DNA of 64,000 nt, taken from contig CAZGAV010000007.1 in assembly GCA_964523575.1 (NCBI GenBank), forward strand, positions 1-64,000, written 5' to 3'. The position numbers and the translations under genes are program-made. A model generated the notes under the pieces. It ran no database searches. It saw only the letters and a list, made by a program, of their open reading frames with translations, and was not told the DNA's origin. Below, piece after piece: positions 26,655 to 34,537 of the stretch. How positions within the stretch are numbered: position 1 is the stretch's first letter; every line of letters begins with the position of its first letter. This stretch comes from DAOUTW01 sp964523575 (GTDB lineage: Bacteria > Zixibacteria > MSB-5A5 > GN15 > JAAZOE01).

Positions 26655-28193
26655 GTGCCGCAAATTTTCCGATATATTGGTCAAGCGCTCTGGCCTGACG
26701 ACCCCCTCGTCCGCCATGAACGATTTTACCTGAGCCTCTCCGGTGTCCTGCTGGCCGCGGCCTGGCCGCCCCTGCCCCTGGGATTTCTGGCCTTTCTTGC
26801 ATTAATCCTGCCGCTTGATATCATTTCCGGGAAATCATTCGGGAAAGCCTTCAAAAGCGGATACCTTTTTTCCTTCGTCTATTTTCTTTTTGCCCTTTAT
26901 TGGATCGGGTGGGTGACGATCCCGGGAACGCTGGCCGCCATGGCCATTATTTCGTTTTATTCCGCTTTTATCCTTGCCCTCTATGCCGGTGTATATCGAT
27001 ATAGCCGCCTTTTCGCCATGATATTATTGCCCTTTCTTTGGGTCGGGATGGAGTATTTTAGAACCCTTTTCGAAATCGCCTTTCCCTGGTCCAATATTTC
27101 ATATACTCAGGGAAGTTATCTTCCCTTCCTGCAAATTTGCGAATACGTCGGCGACCTGGGCCTGTCATTTATCATTGTTGTCGTCAATATCCTCCTGTGG
27201 CGGATATGGCGCGACCACCGGCGAAGGCGCCGGGGGATTATGGCCCTTGCGGCCGGATTGTTGATTGTGATCCCGACCATTTATGGCGCGATAGTCTTAT
27301 CCCATGCCGGCCCGGTTAATCGCGGTTCCATTGACGTCGCCCTTTTGCAGGGCGATATCGATATCGAAACCAAATGGGACCCAAGCAAAAAAGAATACAA
27401 TTTCGCCGTCTATGATTCTATGGCCGTCGCGGCCATGCCGGCTGATCTGATAGTCTGGCCGGAGACGGCCGCTCCGGCCTACCTGCTGGCCGACCGTTAC
27501 CTGACTCAAAAAGTGGCCAATACGGCCCGCAAGGTGGGACGCCCGATGCTGGTCGGGACTCTCGATTATCAATATGCCGATGATACCACCATTGAAACCT
27601 TCAATGCCGCGGTCCAATTCGACGCCGACGGCAGTCATCAGGTAGTGTATCATAAAACCAAACTGGTTCCTTTCGCCGAGACGGTCCCGTATGGCAAATA
27701 TATTCCCTTTCTGGCCAACCTGTCGATGGGGTGGTCCGATTTCGTTCATGGGCGGGAATTGGTGATTTATGACAACAAATTCGGCGATTATGGCACCCTG
27801 ATATGTTATGAAATCATATTTCCCGAGGTGATTAACCGCTATGTACGTCAGGGGGCCGACTTTCTGGTCAATATTACCAATGACACCTGGTATGGGCGCT
27901 CCTCGGGTCCTTATCAGCATGCCGGAATGGCGCCCTTCCGGGCCATCGAAAACCGGATCGGGATCGCGCGAGCGGCCAACAGCGGGTTCTCTTATTTCGT
28001 CGATAAATATGGAAGGATGTATAACAAAAGCAGACTTTATGAGAGGACGATTCTACACGGTATGATTGCGCCGGTGGAAGGACGGACAGTGTTTAATCGA
28101 ACGGGCCCGATCCTGGGACGGATCGGTCTCTTGTTAATCGGCCTGGTTTCTTGTATATTGATATTCTTATGGATAAAAAGCAAAGTCTCCTGA
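26655..28193 (+). CDS. lnt: Apolipoprotein N-acyltransferase
   Basis: Adds the third acyl chain to the N-terminal Cys of lipoproteins in the inner membrane; diagnostic of a diderm cell with lipoprotein sorting. Residues about 1-215 contain several membrane helices with the FxWxGxExxR-like stretch PFLWVGMEYFRTLF. A periplasmic nitrilase-like domain follows with the catalytic triad Glu270 (VWPETAAPAY), Lys336 (YHKTKLVPFAE) and Cys384 (LICYEIIFPE). A last membrane helix ends the protein. The start is GTG directly after the gpmI stop. Length of 512 residues is usual. Its last 25 bases overlap the next gene. Confidence 0.95.
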   Translation: MPQIFRYIGQALWPDDPLVRHERFYLSLSGVLLAAAWPPLPLGFLAFLALILPLDIISGKSFGKAFKSGYLFSFVYFLFALYWIGWVTIPGTLAAMAIISFYSAFILALYAGVYRYSRLFAMILLPFLWVGMEYFRTLFEIAFPWSNISYTQGSYLPFLQICEYVGDLGLSFIIVVVNILLWRIWRDHRRRRRGIMALAAGLLIVIPTIYGAIVLSHAGPVNRGSIDVALLQGDIDIETKWDPSKKEYNFAVYDSMAVAAMPADLIVWPETAAPAYLLADRYLTQKVANTARKVGRPMLVGTLDYQYADDTTIETFNAAVQFDADGSHQVVYHKTKLVPFAETVPYGKYIPFLANLSMGWSDFVHGRELVIYDNKFGDYGTLICYEIIFPEVINRYVRQGADFLVNITNDTWYGRSSGPYQHAGMAPFRAIENRIGIARAANSGFSYFVDKYGRMYNKSRLYERTILHGMIAPVEGRTVFNRTGPILGRIGLLLIGLVSCILIFLWIKSKVS

Positions 28194-30382
28194 CATCTTT
28201 GGCCGCATTGGCGCTGGTCCTGAGCGCGGTTCTGGCAACACCCGCCGACGCCGTAATACGGCATTGGGAAAGTTTCACTTCTTTTAATGAAGTCAAGGAG
28301 ATGACGCTTTATAACGGCAATATCTGGGTGGCGACTATGGGGGGGTTGGTGCGGATCAACCCCGATTCCATGACCAGTGAAACCTATACAAATGTTGACG
28401 GCCTGGACATGAATCAGCTGTATTCTCTTTATGTCGATAACCAGAATCGCCTTTGGGTCGGCGGGCGCGGCCGTCTGGTCGATTTTTCCGATCCCGGTCA
28501 TCCGGATGTGTATTTATTTACCGACCGCGACGGAAGCTTGGTTGAAATATATGATATAGCGGGTACGCCCGGCGGCGATTCCCTGTGGCTGGCCAATCGA
28601 ATCGGAGTCACGATCTTCCTTGCCTCCGAAGAAAAAGGTTCGGGCCTGATTCTGGATACCTACAGCCGGCTGGGTGAAATCGATCGGGATACGCCGGCCC
28701 GCCGGGTGATGCTTGACGCCGACAGCCTCTGGGTCGGCACGGAATCGGGACTGGCCGTCGGCGCTCGCGATGACATCCGCCTTCTTAAGGGCCCGGATGG
28801 CTGGGTGACTTACTTTCCTTCCCAGATATCCTCTATGGCGGACGATTATGTACGAGGTCTGGTCAGTTATCACGATACGACCTATATCGGAGCCATCAAC
28901 GGCGTCTACCGTTTTGACCGGAGCGGAGCCCCGACGCTGACACCGATCGGCCCCGATGGTCTCCCTGTGGTTTACAATATGTCGGTCGTCGGCGATTCTC
29001 TTCTGATTAACGATTCCCGTGGAAGCGTTTTCTATTACAACTCCGGATTTTATTATCTCCCGACCGATGGCATGCCAATCCCGAATACCTCGGGCGGAGC
29101 AGTCGATAACAATGGCGGCTATTGGGACGGTAACCTGTTCTATGGCATTTATTATCCGCAGGCGGATTCGATGGTCTTATTCGACGCCGGCGGCACTCCG
29201 ACCAACGAATGTCGAGCTATCGTCTCGGCGCAGGGAAAAATCTGGGGGGCTTTCGGCAATCTGGTTTTGGCTTATTATGAAAACGGTCACTGGAACCCGG
29301 TTCCGGGCGTTTCCGGATTGTACCGGGCCCTGACGGTCGGTCCACTGGGAGAATTATGGGTCGGCACACACGGCAATGGCGTATATCGAGTTCTGGGCGA
29401 CAGCATCGCCCATTTCACCAACTCCAACTCAGGATTATCCGATATCATCGGTGATTCCAATACAGTGGTCGTACCCGGCATTTATAATTCCGGCGATGCC
29501 GTCTGGTTTGCCAACTGGCGCGGTGAAAAAGGCGAATTGGTGGCGGTTAATCCCTACAATCTCGAACAATGGCAGATTTATACGCTGGTGGGAGGCGTCC
29601 ATGCCGATCAAGTGGTCGCAGTGGCCGCCGGCCTGGGGGTGATATATGCCGGCTCGGAACAGTCCGGCATCTACGCCATCGCTTACAATGACAGCCCCTT
29701 TTATACGGCCGACGATTATCGTTGGACTTTCAACTCCTCCAACTCAGGCATCGGTTCCGATTTCGTCAACCGGCTGGCCATCGACGGTTATGATACTCTC
29801 TGGGTCGGCACCTCTTACGGTATATCATTTCAATCGCTGGGAGAGACATATTTTACCAATATTGCCCTGCCGTCCGGTTTCGGTCCCTCGGTGACCGGAA
29901 TCGCCTTCGACGGGCAGGGTTGTCTATACGCCGGTTCCGGAAAAGGGCTGGTAATTCGCGATATCGGCACTGGTTCGATCGAATATCTGACGACCATGAA
30001 TTCCGATCTGGTCGATGATAATATCCTGAGCTTATATTACGATACCGCCACCGATGCTCTCTGGATCTCGACCTCCGGCGGCGTCTCGCGGCTGGAGATG
30101 CCGTATCGGCTGGGCACTCAGAATCTGGATGACATTCTGGCCTATCCCAATCCTTTCGTTATTCGCTATGGCAATGAAACGGTAAGGTTCAATTATTCCG
30201 GCCTGGCCGAGGTCAGGATTTTCACGACGGCCGGGGAACTGGTCCGTGAAATTCCGGTCAACGGGGAGTGGGATGGCCGTAACGCCAATGGGAAAATCGT
30301 CGCTTCGGGCGTGTATTTTTTTACTCTGACAAACATCGACAAAGAAGTCGGCCGGGGCAAAATTCTTCTAATCCGGGAATAA
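28169..30382 (+). CDS. Secreted beta-propeller protein with C-terminal sorting-type domain
   Basis: Exported protein with a signal peptide (LLTSLAALALVLSAVLATPADA). The body consists of about ten repeats of the two-component-regulator-propeller type: WVATMGGLVRINPD, LWVGGRGRLVDF, LWVGTESGLAVG, LWVGTHGNGVYRV, LWVGTSYGISF, LWISTSGGVSRLE. The last 80 residues (ILAYPNPFVIRYGN, VRIFTTAGELVREI, WDGRNANGKIVASGVYFFTLTN) form a FlgD-like/type IX secretion sorting domain, so the protein is probably delivered to the cell surface. There is no histidine kinase or DNA-binding domain. The ATG lies within the end of lnt. Ligand and function unknown. Confidence 0.82.
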   Translation: MDKKQSLLTSLAALALVLSAVLATPADAVIRHWESFTSFNEVKEMTLYNGNIWVATMGGLVRINPDSMTSETYTNVDGLDMNQLYSLYVDNQNRLWVGGRGRLVDFSDPGHPDVYLFTDRDGSLVEIYDIAGTPGGDSLWLANRIGVTIFLASEEKGSGLILDTYSRLGEIDRDTPARRVMLDADSLWVGTESGLAVGARDDIRLLKGPDGWVTYFPSQISSMADDYVRGLVSYHDTTYIGAINGVYRFDRSGAPTLTPIGPDGLPVVYNMSVVGDSLLINDSRGSVFYYNSGFYYLPTDGMPIPNTSGGAVDNNGGYWDGNLFYGIYYPQADSMVLFDAGGTPTNECRAIVSAQGKIWGAFGNLVLAYYENGHWNPVPGVSGLYRALTVGPLGELWVGTHGNGVYRVLGDSIAHFTNSNSGLSDIIGDSNTVVVPGIYNSGDAVWFANWRGEKGELVAVNPYNLEQWQIYTLVGGVHADQVVAVAAGLGVIYAGSEQSGIYAIAYNDSPFYTADDYRWTFNSSNSGIGSDFVNRLAIDGYDTLWVGTSYGISFQSLGETYFTNIALPSGFGPSVTGIAFDGQGCLYAGSGKGLVIRDIGTGSIEYLTTMNSDLVDDNILSLYYDTATDALWISTSGGVSRLEMPYRLGTQNLDDILAYPNPFVIRYGNETVRFNYSGLAEVRIFTTAGELVREIPVNGEWDGRNANGKIVASGVYFFTLTNIDKEVGRGKILLIRE

Positions 30383-31339
30383 ATGGAATTTCGGGTTGTC
30401 GAGCGAGACGAGCTTGATACCGCCGCCTGGGAGAAGCTGGCGGCTGGCGGCTCTTTCTTTCAGACCGTCGCGTGGGCCGATATCGGCGTCGGGGCTTTGC
30501 CTCATCATCCACGATCGGTTTTCCTGTGCGGTTATGATGGGAGCCGGCTGATGGCCGGCATGCCGGCCGTGATCACCCGCCGTTTCGGACTGAAAGCATT
30601 TTATTCCATGCCCGACGGCACCTATGGCGGGCCGGTTATCGGCCCGGATTGCCCCGACAAGATGCGGTCGGCCTTTTTGAACACTCTGGCCGGGTATTTG
30701 CGCCAGCATGATTTTTCCCGCATCGCCATTGCCGATTTCGGGGGAACCCTGAAAGACTGGCACGGCCACGGCCTTCAGCGCACACAGAGCTTTACCCATA
30801 TCGTCAGGCTTGACCGTCCCGAAAATTTTCAGCCCCACAAAAAAATCGAATACGATATTCGAGCCGGCCAAAAAGTCGATTCGGAAATAATAATGATCGA
30901 TAAATTATCACTGGTCGATGATTTCTACCGGTTGTACTTGTTGACCAAGAAGCGGCATGAAGGGGGGGGGCCTCTCCGGGAAGGAAAATTCTTCGAAATC
31001 ATTTTTCGGCATCTGGAAAAAACCGGGAAATTATATTGGACGGGGTTGATGGCCGAAGGTGAGATGGTTGGGTCACAGATTCACTTTATCCACGGGGAAA
31101 CTCTGTTCAACTGGCAAACGGTCTCGGATTATGATAAACGGCAGTTCAAACCCAGCCAGCTTCTGATGAACGATGCCATCGCCCAAGCCGCTGCTCTTAA
31201 TTTGAAAACAGTCAACCTCGGCGCTTCGCCGCCCGATGCTGAAGGACTGATTCGCTACAAGGAACGGTGGCAGGGAATCCGGGTGGAGTATGATATTCTG
31301 ACATCGCGCTCCCTGCTGAGAAGACTGGTGGGGCGATAA
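30383..31339 (+). CDS. FemAB-like GNAT acyl/aminoacyltransferase
   Basis: Belongs to the FemAB/acetyltransferase-6 superfamily: an N-terminal GNAT half (FFQTVAWADIG, YGGPVIGPDCPD) and a second half with YRLYLLTKKRHEGG, GLMAEGEMVGSQIHFIHGETLFNWQT and the late LLMNDAIAQAAALNLKTVNLGASP. That layout is found in proteins that add amino acids to lipid II or that act in exopolysaccharide loci of Gram-negative bacteria. It starts directly after the propeller gene and is followed by three glycosyltransferases, so a role in a surface polysaccharide is the best guess. No membrane helix. Exact donor and acceptor unknown. Confidence 0.78.
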   Translation: MEFRVVERDELDTAAWEKLAAGGSFFQTVAWADIGVGALPHHPRSVFLCGYDGSRLMAGMPAVITRRFGLKAFYSMPDGTYGGPVIGPDCPDKMRSAFLNTLAGYLRQHDFSRIAIADFGGTLKDWHGHGLQRTQSFTHIVRLDRPENFQPHKKIEYDIRAGQKVDSEIIMIDKLSLVDDFYRLYLLTKKRHEGGGPLREGKFFEIIFRHLEKTGKLYWTGLMAEGEMVGSQIHFIHGETLFNWQTVSDYDKRQFKPSQLLMNDAIAQAAALNLKTVNLGASPPDAEGLIRYKERWQGIRVEYDILTSRSLLRRLVGR

Positions 31340-31340
31340 A

Positions 31341-32408
31341 ATGGCGCGGCTTTTGATTCTGGGGGATGCCCGGTCGGTGCATATCGAACGCTGGGGCCGA
31401 TACTTCGCCGAAGAGGGTTTCGAGGTCGCTCTGTTTTCGCTGGAACCGAAAACCATTGTATGGCCGCGTCGCTTTTACGCCTCCCGCCATCGCACACCGG
31501 TCAGCGCTCTGAATTATCTCATGGCCCGAAAAGACCTGTCAAAAGCAATTGAAGATTTCCGCCCTGATCTGATTAATGCCCACTATGTCGTATCGTATGG
31601 CTGGATGGCGTCGTATTATACATTATTACCGACGGTCCTTACGGCCTGGGGCAGTGATCTGCTGGTGTTGCCGCAGAAATCGATAATTCATCGGCGGCGT
31701 GTCTCACGCGCCTTGAAACGGGCCGCCTATTGTACCGTCGATAATCAAAATCTACATCGGGCGGCGCAAAAGTATATGCCCGCGGAAAAAATAATTCGGA
31801 TCTTGATGGGCATCGACCGGGACTTTTTTGAATCGGCACAAGAGGTACAGTTACCGACCGAAGGACCAATTCGCCTCATTGCGCCTCGTGGATTACAAAA
31901 AGTATATGATCCCAGCACCATTATTGACGCCGCGGCCATGCTCCGCGGCCGGATCGATTTCAAAATCGATATGCTTGGCGAAGGGCCGGAAGTCGAGGCG
32001 GTGGGAAATGAAATCAGGGGCCGATCCCTGACCGATTTAATAACGCTACAGCCGTTCCTTCCGCATGAAGAGTTTGCGTTATCGTTAAAAAATTATCATA
32101 TTTACCTGTCGGCCTCATTGTCGGATTCGACTTCGGTGGCCTTGCTGGAGGCGATGACGGTCGGACTTTTCCCGATAGTAAGTGATATTGAAGGCAATCG
32201 GGAATGGATCGAGGATGGAATCAACGGTGTCACCTTCGAGCCGGGATCGGCCTCCTCTTTGGCCGAGGCGATGATCCGGGCCGAGAAAATGCGAAGCCGG
32301 TTCGGGAGGGTGGCCGAGATCAACCGGGCTCGAATCGAACGCGACGCAATCTGGCAGGATAATATGCAACGCGTCAAAAATATTTTTCAGGAATTAATCC
32401 ATGAATAA
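31341..32408 (+). CDS. Glycosyltransferase family 4
   Basis: GT-B fold glycosyltransferase. The N-terminal part has LILGDARSVHIERWGRYFAE and INAHYVVSYGWMASYY. The C-terminal GT4 domain has LIAPRGLQKVYDPSTII, LGEGPEVEAVGNEI, LQPFLPHEEFALSLKNYHIYLSAS, SDSTSVALLEAMTVGLFPIVS (the E-x7-E-like donor site region) and WIEDGINGVTFEPG. It probably transfers a sugar from a nucleotide donor to a growing surface glycan at the inner membrane. It overlaps the next glycosyltransferase by 8 bases. Specificity unknown. Confidence 0.87.
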   Translation: MARLLILGDARSVHIERWGRYFAEEGFEVALFSLEPKTIVWPRRFYASRHRTPVSALNYLMARKDLSKAIEDFRPDLINAHYVVSYGWMASYYTLLPTVLTAWGSDLLVLPQKSIIHRRRVSRALKRAAYCTVDNQNLHRAAQKYMPAEKIIRILMGIDRDFFESAQEVQLPTEGPIRLIAPRGLQKVYDPSTIIDAAAMLRGRIDFKIDMLGEGPEVEAVGNEIRGRSLTDLITLQPFLPHEEFALSLKNYHIYLSASLSDSTSVALLEAMTVGLFPIVSDIEGNREWIEDGINGVTFEPGSASSLAEAMIRAEKMRSRFGRVAEINRARIERDAIWQDNMQRVKNIFQELIHE

Positions 32409-33645
32409 GATGGCGCTATTAATCGCCTATTATTTCCCGCCGTTAGGGATGGGGGGGGTTCAGCGGATGGCCAAGCTGGCCAAATACCTGCCGCACTGCG
32501 GCTATGACGTCAAAATTCTGACCGTCAAGCCGATCCGATATCCGGCCCACGATAAATCACTGCTCGAGGAACTTCCGGCCGAGGTCAGCATCCATCGTTC
32601 CGGCTCGAGCGATCCCGCCCGCATCGGCAAATTGATACCTATCCCTTTTGAAGCCGGGCGGCGCGTCAAGACTATCGCCAAGGAAAAGACGGTCCATTTC
32701 TGGCCCGACTCCAAAATCGGCTGGAAACGCCCGGCGCTCAAACTGGCCGCCAGAATCATCGGCGAGAGCGATATTAGCGTCATCCTGTCATCATCGCCGC
32801 CGATTACCTCGCACCTGGTGGCGATGGATCTCAAAAATCGTTTCGGCCTGCCCTGGGTAGCTGATTTCCGAGATCCCTGGGAATCGCGGCCGCCTGAAGA
32901 AGTTTACCGACAGGCATCTATGGTGGAGAAATCTCAATTATTGTTGCGCGAGATCGTCGATACGGCCGACGCCGTGACCGCCATAAATGATTCCATCGCA
33001 CAACAGTTGTCCCTGTCGGCCTCGGCGATTATGGGCGGTTATGATCCCGATGATTTCAACACTGTCAGCGATATCCCACGAGATGATAATTTCGTGATGT
33101 GCTATATGGGAACCGTCGGCCCCCTTCATCCTCTGGAACCGTTTTTGGAAGCCGGCAAAATATCCCTCGGCATGGACCCCGATTTGAAAAAAAGTCTGCG
33201 CTTCCGTGTGATTGGAGCCAACGACCGGGCTGAACTCAACACGATGGCCGCCAAGTACGGGATGGAAAGGCGTCTGGATATTGTCGATTATCTGCCCCAT
33301 CGGGAAGCGATTATGCGAGCGGCCTCGGCAGCCGTCACTCTTATAAGCGTTCCCGGCCGATATCCGGGGATATTGACCGGCAAGATATTCGATTATCTGC
33401 CGTTGCCGGCGCCCGTACTGGCCTCAGTCCCGGTCGGCGGTGAAATCGATCATCTCATCAAGTCAACTCGAAGCGGCGTCTGTGTCGAACCCGGAAAGCC
33501 GCGCGCCCTGGCCGAGGCTATACTGCAATTATTCCGCAATCACCAGAGCGCTCTGCCCTGGGAAAAAGGCGACGCTTCCGGATATTCGCGTATGGAAGTG
33601 GCCCGACATTTTGCCTCCGTTTTTAACAGGATTTCCCTTGGCTGA
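32401..33645 (+). CDS. Glycosyltransferase family 4-like
   Basis: GT-B glycosyltransferase with the typical glycine-rich N-terminus IAYYFPPLGMGGVQRMAKLAKYL, then VILSSSPPITSHLVAMDLKNRFGLPWVADFRDPWE. The C-terminal domain has GTVGPLHPLEPFLEA, RFRVIGANDRAELNTMA, VDYLPHREAIMRAASAAVTLISV and GILTGKIFDYLPLPAPVLASVP, which includes the sugar-nucleotide binding region. The ATG overlaps the end of the previous gene, and the next gene starts inside its own end, so this is one operon. Donor and acceptor unknown. Confidence 0.86.
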   Translation: MNKMALLIAYYFPPLGMGGVQRMAKLAKYLPHCGYDVKILTVKPIRYPAHDKSLLEELPAEVSIHRSGSSDPARIGKLIPIPFEAGRRVKTIAKEKTVHFWPDSKIGWKRPALKLAARIIGESDISVILSSSPPITSHLVAMDLKNRFGLPWVADFRDPWESRPPEEVYRQASMVEKSQLLLREIVDTADAVTAINDSIAQQLSLSASAIMGGYDPDDFNTVSDIPRDDNFVMCYMGTVGPLHPLEPFLEAGKISLGMDPDLKKSLRFRVIGANDRAELNTMAAKYGMERRLDIVDYLPHREAIMRAASAAVTLISVPGRYPGILTGKIFDYLPLPAPVLASVPVGGEIDHLIKSTRSGVCVEPGKPRALAEAILQLFRNHQSALPWEKGDASGYSRMEVARHFASVFNRISLG

Positions 33646-34537
33646 ACAGGCACGTATTTCCGCGGTGGTGGTCGCCTACAACGGGATCGACTTCATCGCC
33701 GACTGCCTGAAAACCGTCAAGGCCGATCTGGACGAATATACCAGTGAGATAATCGTTATCGATAATCATTCCACCGACGGGACAAGGGAATTCATCAGGG
33801 AGAATCATCCTGATATCCGCCTGATTCAGAATGATTCCAATCTCGGTTTCGCGCGGGCCATGAATCAGGGTATTGAGGCGGCGCGATACGAGTTCCTTTG
33901 GCTTCTGAATCAGGATATCCGCGTCAGGCGGGGATGCATGAAGGCCCTGCTGGATTGCTACCATCGGCTCGAACGTCCCGGCATGATCGGTCCGCGGTTG
34001 GTCGGTTTCGACGGTCGTCTCCAGAAGTTCTGCCGCCGTTTTCCCCGTTATCATCACCTGCTCTTCGAATTAACCGGATTGGCCTATTTGTTCCCCAGGT
34101 CAGGATTTTTCAACGGCTGGAAAATGGGCGATTTTGATCACACCCAATCATGCCAGGCGGAACAACCGATGGGGGCGGCGATGCTTGTCAGCCGTGAAGT
34201 CATCGACAAAATCGGAAACCTCGATGAATCGTTCGGCATTTTTTTCAACGATGTCGATTTCTGTTATCGCCTCCATCAAGCCGGAGATATCAATTATTAT
34301 TGCTATGAAGCGGTGGTCGAACATTATGGGGGAGGGTCGGTTTCGAGGCATAAACCGAAAATGGTCTGGCTGTCGCATTACAGCATGTTTAAATATTATT
34401 TGAAGCGGGAAAAAACACGTCAGGGGGCTCCTGCAATAAAGATAATTCGCCGGTCATTGCCATATCTGGCCGGGGTCGGGTTGATGCTGGCCGCCGTTCC
34501 TCGATCACTGTATCATTGGGTAAGAAAAATTATCTGA
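33638..34537 (+). CDS. Glycosyltransferase family 2 (rhamnosyl/WcaA-like)
   Basis: GT-A fold inverting glycosyltransferase. The N-terminal signature is ARISAVVVAYNGIDFIADCLKT. The acidic motifs are in IIVIDNHSTDGTREF and LLNQDIRVRRG (DxD-type region). NLGFARAMNQGIEAARYEF is the acceptor-side motif of the rhamnosyltransferase-like subgroup, followed by GAAMLVSREVIDKIGNLDESFGIFFNDVDFCYRLHQAG. A C-terminal hydrophobic segment (LAGVGLMLAAVPRSLYHWV) may anchor it. The start is TTG 33638 with AGG 8 bases upstream, overlapping the previous gene by 8 bases. The 300-residue product fits the family. Its end overlaps the convergent C25 peptidase gene by 8 bases. Confidence 0.87.
   Translation: MAEQARISAVVVAYNGIDFIADCLKTVKADLDEYTSEIIVIDNHSTDGTREFIRENHPDIRLIQNDSNLGFARAMNQGIEAARYEFLWLLNQDIRVRRGCMKALLDCYHRLERPGMIGPRLVGFDGRLQKFCRRFPRYHHLLFELTGLAYLFPRSGFFNGWKMGDFDHTQSCQAEQPMGAAMLVSREVIDKIGNLDESFGIFFNDVDFCYRLHQAGDINYYCYEAVVEHYGGGSVSRHKPKMVWLSHYSMFKYYLKREKTRQGAPAIKIIRRSLPYLAGVGLMLAAVPRSLYHWVRKII

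Noticed and set aside
33440..33637. Upstream extension of the GT2 glycosyltransferase
   Set aside because: It lies entirely inside the preceding glycosyltransferase; the family N-terminus begins right after the TTG at 33638.
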